DNA of 24,946 nt from a virus: positions 1 to 24,946 of the IMG/VR virus record IMGVR_UViG_3300001213_000095; one strand, written 5' to 3'. Numbering within the stretch: the stretch's first letter is position 1; each line of letters starts with the position of its first letter. Of the stretch, positions 1-6,126 are shown piece after piece. Below the pieces are notes generated by a model. That model was given only the letters and a program-made list of their open reading frames with translations, searched no databases and was not told the DNA's origin. The position numbers and the translations under genes were made by a program.

Positions 1-687
1 GATAGTCCCGCAGAGTGGAGCAAGATCAAAAAACAGCTAAACGAAACCTTTACCGATGAAAATTGCCAGGCGGTTCGCGCGTTTGTTTGGCAACATCTTC
101 AGGAAATAATCACCTATGCGGAATGGCTTACCGACCTCGTGACCGATGAGGCGGGCGAGGGGATGGGAAACCGCTACTCATTCCTTGAGGCCATTCTCTT
201 CTCCGCCTTCCTCAGAGTTTTTCAAGACAAGCTACCTGATGAGGCCGAGGCTCGCGAGTTCTTGCGCCGTGTCTATAAATCCAAGGCTCCGGAGCAACAC
301 GACGATGAGAGCGACATCATGCTCGCTCGCGTATTCTCCGAGGTTGTTCGCCTCGATGGTGACTACAAAAAACAAGAAACTATCGGCGATATTCTGCGAG
401 TAATAAAAGAAAAACGATTGCCCGATTCAACCGTTCGTGCCGAAGAAAACGAACTTAGGCCATATATAAAAACCGCGAGATTCTACGGGCTCGCAATCAC
501 GAAACACGGCCTAGCCGTTGCACCACGGAATCCGAAGCTCGCCGAAATGCTGGGATCTAAAGAATACCTTGTCATGCTTGCGCGCCATTCCCGCGCTGAA
601 AAATCAAAGCAGGTAATTGGAACCTTTAATGCACGATGTCTCATTTTGAACACTGACGTCATCGTGTCTGACGAGGTTCCATTTTGA
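1..687 (+). CDS. C-terminal part of a large phage protein, probably replication (primase/helicase-like); 5' truncated
   Basis: The frame is open from the first base, so this is the last 228 residues of a gene that begins left of the window. An ATG at 139 exists but lacks a convincing ribosome-binding site and the frame upstream remains coding. The visible part is mostly helical and charged. A central stretch (about residues 135-190 of the visible part) looks like a small winged-helix-type domain, as found at the C-terminus of phage primase/helicase proteins. No Walker or nuclease motif is visible. Its position at the head of a run of early-type genes with an SF2 helicase downstream fits replication, but I do not recognise the family. 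The function is inference; coding status is secure. Confidence 0.55.
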   Translation, partial: DSPAEWSKIKKQLNETFTDENCQAVRAFVWQHLQEIITYAEWLTDLVTDEAGEGMGNRYSFLEAILFSAFLRVFQDKLPDEAEAREFLRRVYKSKAPEQHDDESDIMLARVFSEVVRLDGDYKKQETIGDILRVIKEKRLPDSTVRAEENELRPYIKTARFYGLAITKHGLAVAPRNPKLAEMLGSKEYLVMLARHSRAEKSKQVIGTFNARCLILNTDVIVSDEVPF

Positions 688-704
688 CGGGGAGGGGAAA
701 GGAT

Positions 705-992
705 ATGAATGACAATCTTATCAAGAAAAGCCGACCGGTTTTTATTGGCGGGAAACGGTGCGAGTCACTAAGAAAAGGGCTTGAGGAAATCAATAGCCTT
801 TTACCCAAGGCTAAACGTATTTCCTACGATACGCTTTACCGCGCGTTGAAAGCCCGCAAAAAAGAGATTCAAGGAATATCGGTCGGTTTTGAAGCTGAGA
901 AAAAGATAGAAGAGAAAAAAGCCTACGAGCCGAATAAGCATAGGCGGTTATTAAGTAAGATCGAAGACCATGGCGTGGGGTTCGTATCATGA
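705..992 (+). CDS. Hypothetical small basic protein, possible DNA-binding
   Basis: A 95-residue protein starting at ATG 705, preceded by GGAGG (691-695) and AAAGGA; an in-frame TTG at 684 is less likely because it lies upstream of these purine boxes. The protein is lysine-rich. Residues about 12-55 have a pattern (small hydrophobic strand, helix, S-Y-D-T-L-Y-R-A-L-K) reminiscent of NUMOD-type or other small helix-turn-helix DNA-binding modules; this resemblance is weak and made by eye. It ends in an ATGA overlap with the next gene, so the two are translationally coupled. No catalytic motif is visible. Confidence 0.6.
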   Translation: MNDNLIKKSRPVFIGGKRCESLRKGLEEINSLLPKAKRISYDTLYRALKARKKEIQGISVGFEAEKKIEEKKAYEPNKHRRLLSKIEDHGVGFVS

Positions 993-1165
993 TTTGCGCA
1001 TATTGCGGAAAGGAACACGAGCAAGGAATCACGGTAACGATACCAGGGCTCTCGTTGAGTTTTTGCAATACCGAATGTTATTCGAAAGCTTGGGAAAATA
1101 AGGACGTGATTGAAAGTCTGAATAAACGAATGAAGGAACTATCGAAGGAGAAATGCCATGCGTGA
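989..1165 (+). CDS. 58-residue zinc-ribbon-like small protein
   Basis: ATG 989 overlaps the previous stop as ATGA. The protein begins M-I-C-A-Y-C-G-K, giving a CxxC knuckle at residues 3-6. A second pair, C-N-T-E-C, follows in the middle, and a charged helical tail runs to the stop. Four cysteines arranged CxxC and CxxxC fit a single structural zinc site, as in many small phage zinc-finger proteins that bind nucleic acid or protein partners. It overlaps the next gene by eight bases (ATG 1158). The function is unknown; the zinc site is inferred from the cysteine pattern only. Confidence 0.65.
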   Translation: MICAYCGKEHEQGITVTIPGLSLSFCNTECYSKAWENKDVIESLNKRMKELSKEKCHA

Positions 1166-1652
1166 CTATGTCGCCAGAATAGTTTTTATACTCATTTCGA
1201 TTCTAGCCGTCGTCGTACTCTCGGGACGATGCAACGTGTTCATGATTAAACAGCAGATGAAGTCGATGGATTCCATGCCCGTAGCTGCACCGCCCGTGGC
1301 CACGGTTTACGAGCAAGCCTCGGCCGCCTCTGGGTGCCCGGTAAAAATTATTAAAGGTTTATCATTCGCGGAGTCCTCGGGCGGAAAAAACCTGAAGCAT
1401 GCCGACCCGCTTGTCAAAGGCGAGTTTGGCTTAAACGAGCGATTCCATGCTGAACGTGCCAAAAAGTTTGGCGAGTATGACCCCGAGGATCGGCTAGAGG
1501 CCGCAACGCTCACCGGGAAAATGTATTGCGATAACCTCGCATTTTTTGGTGATGAGGATAAGGCGATCTCGGCCCATAGAAAAGGGCGCCATTGGGTAAT
1601 CGAGAATGGGCTCGCGGTAGCGTATGTTGCCAGAGTTAAAGAAAACTTTTGA
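1158..1652 (+). CDS. Membrane-anchored lytic transglycosylase (SLT-type endolysin)
   Basis: This 164-residue protein would cleave peptidoglycan between MurNAc and GlcNAc from the periplasmic side. Residues 5-22 form an N-terminal hydrophobic segment with no acceptable lipobox (the residue before Cys25 is Arg), so it should be a signal anchor, possibly of the SAR-endolysin type. The SLT-like domain covers about residues 48-160. E72 in the F-A-E-S-S-G-G motif is the expected catalytic acid, followed by G-E-F-G-L-N-E (88-94) where the family has its GLMQ-like motif, and A-I-S-A-H-R-K-G where the family usually has AYNxG. The ribosome-binding site is AAGGAG at 1145-1150. It lies inside the coupled early operon directly before a small membrane protein that could be its holin. 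Assignment by motif is fairly good; use in lysis rather than entry is inferred. Confidence 0.75.
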   Translation: MRDYVARIVFILISILAVVVLSGRCNVFMIKQQMKSMDSMPVAAPPVATVYEQASAASGCPVKIIKGLSFAESSGGKNLKHADPLVKGEFGLNERFHAERAKKFGEYDPEDRLEAATLTGKMYCDNLAFFGDEDKAISAHRKGRHWVIENGLAVAYVARVKENF

Positions 1653-1663
1653 AAGGAGATTTT

Positions 1664-1795
1664 ATGTTTGAAGCTGAGACGAAAGTATTTTTTATCGCAC
1701 TAGGTATTATGGCGGGGTTTTCAATTCTTGGTATTTGGAAGTTGATTGAACTTGCCATATCGGTTGTCCAGCATTTTCATTTCATTTGGTCGTAA
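1664..1795 (+). CDS. 43-residue single-span membrane protein, holin candidate
   Basis: Starts at ATG 1664 with an AAAGGAG box at 1653-1659, close after the transglycosylase stop. It has a short polar N-terminus (M-F-E-A-E-T-K), one hydrophobic segment of about twenty residues (8-28), then an amphipathic hydrophobic tail rich in aromatic and His residues. Small one-span proteins next to an endolysin gene are often holins or pinholins that depolarise or perforate the inner membrane. No sequence family is recognised, and the assignment rests on size, hydrophobicity and position. It could equally be a membrane protein unrelated to lysis. Confidence 0.5.
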   Translation: MFEAETKVFFIALGIMAGFSILGIWKLIELAISVVQHFHFIWS

Positions 1796-1806
1796 GGCGT
1801 TTTGAA

Positions 1807-1968
1807 ATGACAGAAAAACAAAAAGCTACCGCGTGGGATACCCTCAAGCTCGGACTATCAAGGATGATTTCAGACCAGTCAAAGTCGTCCGAATGCCGCG
1901 AGATGTCCGCAGAGTTTCTTTCGATGATGACGGAATTAGAACTCACGGTTGAAAATGGAAGGAGATAA
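1807..1968 (+). CDS. 53-residue hypothetical protein
   Basis: A short helical, acidic protein rich in Met, Ser and Glu, beginning at ATG 1807; a TTG at 1786 would extend it into the preceding gene. The upstream Shine-Dalgarno is weak (AAGG at 1794-1797). It is kept because it fills the space between two better-supported genes on the same strand, and its stop lies inside the ribosome-binding region of the next gene. No domain, membrane segment or motif is recognised. Confidence 0.45.
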   Translation: MTEKQKATAWDTLKLGLSRMISDQSKSSECREMSAEFLSMMTELELTVENGRR

Positions 1969-1972
1969 TTCG

Positions 1973-2293
1973 ATGAAAGAAGATGAATTACGAAAACATG
2001 CGACTTGCTCAAAGTGTGGCAATAAAATCGGGCATACCGGTATTCCTCTTTTCTGGACTGTCAGTATTAATCGTCACGGAATTAAGCTTGAAGCGTTAAG
2101 AAGAAGCGCCGGTTTATACATGATGCTTGGAAGTCCAGAACTTGCTCGCGCTATGGGAACAAACGAAGAAATGACTGAGCCTGCAATGGATACGGTTAAT
2201 ATTACGTTATGCGAGGAATGCGCACTCCCAATAATGGGATTGATTGAATCCTGTAAAATGGAAGAGCGCTCAGTTATCGAGGATCATAAATGA
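1973..2293 (+). CDS. 106-residue protein with two split CxxC knuckles (probable zinc binding)
   Basis: ATG 1973 follows GGAAGGAG at 1957-1964, which favours it over an upstream in-frame TTG at 1949. C12-S-K-C15 near the N-terminus and C80-E-E-C83 near the C-terminus are likely to be the two halves of one zinc site. The intervening sixty residues contain a hydrophobic helix with Met-Met-Leu. The family is not recognised. The stop overlaps the next start as ATGA (2290-2293), so it is translationally coupled to the nuclease-like gene that follows and may act with it, though nothing in the sequence shows this directly. Confidence 0.6.
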   Translation: MKEDELRKHATCSKCGNKIGHTGIPLFWTVSINRHGIKLEALRRSAGLYMMLGSPELARAMGTNEEMTEPAMDTVNITLCEECALPIMGLIESCKMEERSVIEDHK

Positions 2294-2799
2294 CCGCGAA
2301 ACAAGTAACTAGGGCTTTGACATGCTCTCCGAACGCTCCTTTTTACTTTCGCCGATATATCGTGGTTCCAAATGTTTCTTGGGGAATGGGTATAAACCAT
2401 GAATGCGACATACTTGCATTGACTCCGGCCGGATTTGCCCATGAAATTGAGGTAAAAATAAGCCGCGCTGATACCAAGCGTGATTTACAAAAGCCTCATG
2501 AACATGACGACAAAAAAATACGTTGCCTTTGGTTCGCTGGACCCGCGAGTATAGTTGAATCTCTGGTCGAATTCGCTCCGGAAAGGTCTGGAATAATTAT
2601 TATTGATGAACCAAACGGATATTTTCAGTATGGAAGACCCCAAGTAATTCGCAAAGCTACTCCCATTAGAGGCGCCGAGAAGTTTACAGATAGCGAACGG
2701 ATGGACCTTTGCCGGTTGGGAATGATGCGGTATTGGAGCCATTTTGAAGAGATGGAAACTAAAGAGCTTCGTGCATCCTCGGAGGCCCCCCATGATTAA
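2290..2799 (+). CDS. PD-(D/E)XK nuclease-like protein (MmcB/Hjr-type fold)
   Basis: A 169-residue protein with the core of a restriction-endonuclease-like fold. H-E-C-D40 ends one strand, and E52-I-E54-V-K56 forms the (D/E)xK half-site on the next. Between and after these come the basic residues K56, R59, K63 and R64 expected near a DNA-binding cleft. A hydrophobic strand (G-I-I-I-I-D, 101-106) completes the sheet. In phages such proteins include MmcB-like repair proteins and Holliday-junction or recombination nucleases. The target is not known. It is coupled to the preceding gene and overlaps the next start at 2792. The nuclease-like fold is an inference from the motif spacing; activity is untested. 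Confidence 0.55.
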   Translation: MTAKQVTRALTCSPNAPFYFRRYIVVPNVSWGMGINHECDILALTPAGFAHEIEVKISRADTKRDLQKPHEHDDKKIRCLWFAGPASIVESLVEFAPERSGIIIIDEPNGYFQYGRPQVIRKATPIRGAEKFTDSERMDLCRLGMMRYWSHFEEMETKELRASSEAPHD

Positions 2800-3067
2800 G
2801 CGCCTTTCTCCATTTATCTGGGCAATCTGTTCATTCGTCGTGATCGCGCCGCTGGTCTACTTCTTGATTTCTGGGCTGATTGCCGGAATCATCGCGCTTT
2901 CTACCTGGACGACAAAACCCTTTGCGCTTCTCTGCCTGTTTTGGATACCCACGGACTCATCAATCCTCGCAGTCGCGCGCGGCCTTTTCTGGCTCGCGTC
3001 AATTGCGGCCGGAATAATCGCCGCCATAACCATGTTTAACGAACACAAGGAGGAACCCCATGCCTGA
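2792..3067 (+). CDS. Small integral membrane protein
   Basis: A 91-residue protein starting at ATG 2792 with GGAGG at 2781-2785; an upstream in-frame TTG at 2744 is not needed. It begins with a basic M-I-K-R and has hydrophobic segments at about 6-30, 37-52 and 58-78, so two or three membrane spans, then a charged hydrophilic tail ending K-E-E-P-H-A. The pattern resembles small phage holins and antiholins but also many phage membrane proteins of unknown role. The start overlaps the previous gene by eight bases and the stop overlaps the next start by eight bases. Confidence 0.6.
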   Translation: MIKRLSPFIWAICSFVVIAPLVYFLISGLIAGIIALSTWTTKPFALLCLFWIPTDSSILAVARGLFWLASIAAGIIAAITMFNEHKEEPHA

Positions 3068-3404
3068 ACTGAACCTCGCCGCCACGAGCCTTGTACTATC
3101 CGAAGTACTCGCTGAGCGTAAGCGTCAACATGCGCTTTGGGGGCAACAAGACCTACCGATCGGCAATACGCGCCATTATGCGATGCTCGAAAAAACCGCT
3201 AAGGAAATGTGCGAGCGTCATGAAAAATCCGGCGATCTAACCTTTTTCGATATCGTGAATGAAGAGTTTTGGGAGGCCTTTGCCTCCGACGATCTCATTA
3301 CGGCCCGTGCTGAATTCGTCCACTTTATCGCCGCCGGAGTACAGGCCGTCGAACGCATCGACCGCGAAATGGCGCTTAAGAATAAAACTGAGGTGCTTCC
3401 GTGA
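3060..3404 (+). CDS. MazG-like protein (all-alpha NTP pyrophosphohydrolase type)
   Basis: This 114-residue all-helical protein has the hallmarks of a common phage family annotated as MazG-like or NTP pyrophosphohydrolase. These are E-V-L-A-E-R-K-R-Q-H-A-L-W-G-Q-Q (15-30), the acidic helix N-E-E-F-W-E-A-F (67-74), and A-E-F-V-H-F-I-A-A-G-V-Q-A-V-E-R-I-D (84-101). The acidic residues E68, E69, E72 and E85 would bind magnesium and nucleotide phosphate. A likely role is control of the nucleotide or alarmone pool during infection. A Shine-Dalgarno AAGGAGG is at 3048-3054. It overlaps its neighbours at both ends (GTGA with the next). The family recognition is by eye. Confidence 0.65.
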   Translation: MPELNLAATSLVLSEVLAERKRQHALWGQQDLPIGNTRHYAMLEKTAKEMCERHEKSGDLTFFDIVNEEFWEAFASDDLITARAEFVHFIAAGVQAVERIDREMALKNKTEVLP

Positions 3405-3568
3405 AAAAACAGGATATCACCTTTATCGTAAATCAATTAGAAAAAAACGTTCGCGATACATTCGACGAGCCCGAATATCGCTTTGACGAGTCGATGCTCA
3501 AAATCTCCTTTGAGATATTCAAACGCTTCGCCCACCGTAACCGTAAACGTGTCGAGGCCAACAAATGA
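3401..3568 (+). CDS. 55-residue hypothetical charged protein
   Basis: Reads from GTG 3401, in a GTGA overlap with the MazG-like gene, to a stop at 3566-3568 that forms an ATGA overlap with the helicase start at 3565. The protein is strongly charged, with an acidic middle (F-D-E-P-E-Y) and a basic C-terminal helix (K-R-F-A-H-R-N-R-K-R). No domain is recognised. Coupling at both ends is the main reason to accept such a short gene, and it may be expressed at a fixed ratio with the helicase. Confidence 0.55.
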   Translation: MKKQDITFIVNQLEKNVRDTFDEPEYRFDESMLKISFEIFKRFAHRNRKRVEANK

Positions 3569-5331
3569 GCCTACGCGACTACCAGACCAGGCTCGTTGTC
3601 CAAGCGCGCGAAGCCTCCATATCGAAATTCAAGGTAAACAAGCTTCTCCCCGACGGTAACATCGAGAGCATTACGAAACCCGTCCACTCGGTCTTGCTCC
3701 AGCTCCCTACCGGCGGCGGAAAAACTCCCATCGTCGCGGAGATCACGCGCTCGGCTTTTTCGGGTCACCGCCGGGTATGGTTTGTAGCCCCTCGAAACGA
3801 GCTCGTCGGCCAGGCATCGGCACACTTTTCTAAGTGGAAAATCCCGCACGGAATCATCTCGGCCCGCTCTGAGGAGTCCCGCGCCTATCAGGTACACGTA
3901 GTTTCCAAGGATACGCTCTTGCGGCGTATGGATCGAATAAAAAACTGGCCCGATATCCTCATTTTTGACGAGTGCCATATCGCCATGGACGCCCAAATAC
4001 GAATAATCACCGCGGGGAACGCCGCCCGCCTCTTCTTAGGTCTCCCCGTGATGCTCGTCCTAGGGATGACTGCGACCCCTGAACGCCAGGATGGCCGGGG
4101 TCTTTGGTCTGGCGCCGGCGGCCCTTACGATACGATCTGTTATGGCCCTTCTATCCCTTGGCTAACCTCGGGGAATTTCCTCTCTCCCCTGCGCTACTTT
4201 GCCCCGCCCATCGAAGGACTCGACAAGCTGCACCGCAAAGGTACGGAGGTCGACGAAAACGAGCTTGAGGCTTTGCTTGAAAAGCGCAAGGTTTACGGCG
4301 ACGTGATCGGCTATTACGAGAAATTCGGGACGGTTAAGCATACGGGCATAAGTCTACCCGGTCAGCCGGTCGTAAACCTTAACCAAAGCTACGCCAAGGG
4401 CCGCCCTGCGCTTATCTTCTGTCGGTCCGTGAAATCGGCCTATGAGACCGCCGAACGCTTCTGTAAGGCCGGATTCTCGTTCCACTGTATCGAAGGCAAT
4501 ATGCCCGACCACGAGCGTAAGGCCCTTATCGACGGCCTGCGCGATGGAAAGATCGACGGCCTCACAAACTGCGATATAGCCACCTACGGCCTAGACATCC
4601 CCCGCATCGAGTATGGAGCCTCAATTCGCCCCACGGCGTCCAGGGCGCTCTATTTTCAGATGGTTGGGCGCATTCTCAGGCCATTCACCGGAAAGGCCGA
4701 GGCGCTCTTTTTCGACCACGCGAACCTCGTCCAAGAGCACCAGACCGTCGAGAACCCCGGCGTCCCACTTTTTTACCTGGAAGACATCGACTGGAACTTC
4801 TACGGGGTAGAAAAGCGGAAACGTAAGAAGCCACAGGCCGAGAACATGAAGCAATGCCCGCTCCTCGATTTTGAGTGGTGCGGGAAGCCATCTTGCGCTG
4901 GGTGTTCGCTTAAGGATCCAGAAGCCCCGGACCCGCGCCGCCTTGGCCTCGAGGTCGTGGACGCGAAGCTTGAGGAGCGAAAAGGCCCGATCCACATATC
5001 CGACCTCCAGCCAGAAGAAAAACGCGATATCCAAGACAGGATAGGTCGCGCAGCCGAAGCGGCATTCGCGGAAGATGGCCAGATACAGTCTGGCCCGGTA
5101 GCGGAACTGCTTAAGGTCGCCCATGAGCTCAACCGCTCGCCCATGTGGGTCTATCACTACCTAACGGACATCGAAAACAAGCGGCGGAACGAAGCCGGAA
5201 AAGGCCCGCGGCTAACGGTGAATTCTCCGCTCTTGCACGAGATCGCGCGTATCGAAGGATTTAAGCCTGAGTGGGCTTGGTATAGACAAAAGGAACTCCA
5301 GAAACGGAGAAAAGAGGAGGCAGTGGTTTGA
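3565..5331 (+). CDS. Superfamily 2 DEAD/DEAH-type helicase with C-terminal zinc-binding segment
   Basis: A 588-residue ATP-dependent nucleic-acid helicase. Visible motifs are L-P-T-G-G-G-K-T (47-54, Walker A/motif I), D-E-C-H (135-138, motif II), G-M-T-A-T-P (167-172, motif III), P-A-L-I-F-C-R-S (281-288, motif IV region), a motif V stretch around 335-346, and Q-M-V-G-R-I-L-R-P (365-373, motif VI with the arginine fingers). Four cysteines at 431, 439, 444 and 447 follow the second RecA domain and probably bind zinc. The remaining 130 residues are helical and charged, possibly a DNA-binding tail. It is related to the phage helicases placed near replication genes. It starts in an ATGA overlap and ends in a TTGA overlap. 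The helicase call is secure; its exact role in replication or recombination is inferred. Confidence 0.9.
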   Translation: MSLRDYQTRLVVQAREASISKFKVNKLLPDGNIESITKPVHSVLLQLPTGGGKTPIVAEITRSAFSGHRRVWFVAPRNELVGQASAHFSKWKIPHGIISARSEESRAYQVHVVSKDTLLRRMDRIKNWPDILIFDECHIAMDAQIRIITAGNAARLFLGLPVMLVLGMTATPERQDGRGLWSGAGGPYDTICYGPSIPWLTSGNFLSPLRYFAPPIEGLDKLHRKGTEVDENELEALLEKRKVYGDVIGYYEKFGTVKHTGISLPGQPVVNLNQSYAKGRPALIFCRSVKSAYETAERFCKAGFSFHCIEGNMPDHERKALIDGLRDGKIDGLTNCDIATYGLDIPRIEYGASIRPTASRALYFQMVGRILRPFTGKAEALFFDHANLVQEHQTVENPGVPLFYLEDIDWNFYGVEKRKRKKPQAENMKQCPLLDFEWCGKPSCAGCSLKDPEAPDPRRLGLEVVDAKLEERKGPIHISDLQPEEKRDIQDRIGRAAEAAFAEDGQIQSGPVAELLKVAHELNRSPMWVYHYLTDIENKRRNEAGKGPRLTVNSPLLHEIARIEGFKPEWAWYRQKELQKRRKEEAVV

Positions 5332-5696
5332 AAGAGAATGATGCTGTAAGGGAAATTTTTAAGGAAAGCGGTTTTACTAAAAATGACATCTACGACAATA
5401 AGGAGCTTTTGAAATCCGAGATACAAAAAGCCTTGGATGTATGGGCCAAGTACGGTGGCTTAAAAATGACCATCGCAAAAAAAGAACGGGTTGCCTTCAT
5501 CGGTGGGACAAGAGATATCGATTTTTTTGAAATACGCCTCGATGGGCCTTATTTCAAGGATCGACAATGCGTGACTTTTGAGCGCGACGGATTTGTCGGT
5601 TTTGCCGGATGGGCTAGCACGGAAAATACCGTCCCAATCTTAGATGGATTTTGCAAATGCCTCGAAATTATGAAATCGCGGGCTACTCCCGAATGA
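5328..5696 (+). CDS. 122-residue hypothetical protein, TTG start
   Basis: Starts at TTG 5328, overlapping the helicase stop as TTGA. A strong GAGGAGG box at 5314-5320 lies seven bases upstream, which decides for this non-ATG start. The N-terminal half is helical and charged. The C-terminal half looks like a small beta-rich domain (R-V-A-F-I-G-G, F-F-E-I-R-L-D, C-V-T-F-E-R-D-G-F-V-G-F-A-G-W-A). No family is recognised. It is the last gene of the plus-strand operon, and its final 14 bases overlap the end of the oppositely directed nuclease gene. Confidence 0.65.
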   Translation: MKENDAVREIFKESGFTKNDIYDNKELLKSEIQKALDVWAKYGGLKMTIAKKERVAFIGGTRDIDFFEIRLDGPYFKDRQCVTFERDGFVGFAGWASTENTVPILDGFCKCLEIMKSRATPE

Positions 5697-6033
5697 TCTT
5701 AAAAATCCCGCCCATGGCCGTGAGGACTCGCTGGAAGATTGTCTGTTCCTTGCTCATGCGGACGCCTTTGGTCTTGAACTCTTCTCCAACAAAAACGGCG
5801 ACGCGCGTGCCGACCATGTCCAGGGTGATTTCGATTTCGTCCCATCCGCAGAGATCCGGCCAGCCCTTCGGCGCACCGTGGAACACCCTGGGGTTCTTAA
5901 TGACGATCATTTCGGGCGTCTGCTTAACTATGTCTCCAGCCCAGCCTTGCCCCGCGTTAATGCGGAAACGGCGCTGATTTTTTTCAAGGAGGTGTAAACG
6001 TGTTTGGATAAGCTCTCGCTCGGCTTCGGCCAT
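5683..6033 (-). CDS. VRR-NUC domain nuclease
   Basis: A 116-residue stand-alone VRR-NUC protein of the PD-(D/E)XK superfamily, which cuts branched or flapped DNA. Characteristic elements are F-H-G-A-P-K-G-W-P-D60-L, the strand A-V-F-V-G-E-E85-F-K87-T, and S-K-E-Q97 followed by the helix ending G-G-I-F-K-I. Together these give the D...ExK...Q active-site set. I chose ATG 6033 because a likely promoter for this gene overlaps the longer frame that would start at 6105, and the domain begins after residue 20 either way. No Shine-Dalgarno precedes 6033; a promoter -10 lies just upstream, so the mRNA may be leaderless. The gene opposes the early operon and is divergent from the lipoprotein gene, an unusual place for this nuclease, which usually sits with replication genes. 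Confidence 0.75.
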   Translation of the reverse strand: MAEAERELIQTRLHLLEKNQRRFRINAGQGWAGDIVKQTPEMIVIKNPRVFHGAPKGWPDLCGWDEIEITLDMVGTRVAVFVGEEFKTKGVRMSKEQTIFQRVLTAMGGIFKIIRE

Positions 6034-6038
6034 ACAAA

Positions 6039-6068
6039 ATATTGGCGTTAGGCTTTCGCAAACGTCAA
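6039..6068 (-). promoter_or_regulatory. Probable sigma70-type promoter for the VRR-NUC nuclease
   Basis: On the minus strand TTGACG (6068-6063) is followed after 18 bases by CAATAT (6044-6039). Only five bases separate this -10 from the ATG at 6033, so initiation would fall at or near the start codon and the message would be nearly leaderless, which matches the absence of a Shine-Dalgarno. Agreement with the -35 consensus is five of six; the -10 is weaker. Confidence 0.4.
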
Positions 6069-6084
6069 TCGCTATCGGATTGAC
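6064..6084. promoter_or_regulatory. Candidate operator: 7-bp perfect inverted repeat between divergent promoters
   Basis: GTCAATC (6064-6070), a 7-base spacer, and GATTGAC (6078-6084) form a perfect dyad. Each arm contains most of one -35 box of the two divergent promoters. Part of the symmetry is forced by two opposed TTGAC boxes, but the outer match extends two further base pairs. A dimeric repressor binding here could control both genes together. No regulator gene is recognised in the window. Confidence 0.35.
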
Positions 6085-6108
6085 ACCCGAATTCGTAGGG
6101 TACATAAT
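6080..6108 (+). promoter_or_regulatory. Strong sigma70-type promoter for the lipoprotein gene
   Basis: TTGACA (6080-6085) is a perfect -35 box. A 17-base spacer leads to CATAAT (6103-6108), five of six matches to the -10 consensus. Transcription would start near 6114-6116, giving a leader of only about a dozen bases that carries AGGAGG (6117-6122) before ATG 6127. This is the best promoter match I see in the window. Confidence 0.7.
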
Positions 6109-6126
6109 TTTTCACAGGAGGAAATT

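Noticed and set aside
1158-1240. Lipoprotein signal in the transglycosylase (L-S-G-R-C)
   Set aside because: Arg directly before the Cys breaks the lipobox rule; a signal anchor fits better.
4621-5157. Minus-strand open frame of 178 codons opposite the helicase
   Set aside because: Antisense to the helicase C-terminal half with no motif of its own; Arg/Leu-rich composition typical of a shadow frame.
6033-6105. Longer start for the VRR-NUC nuclease at 6105
   Set aside because: The extension crosses both divergent promoters and the dyad, has no Shine-Dalgarno, and adds no part of the domain.
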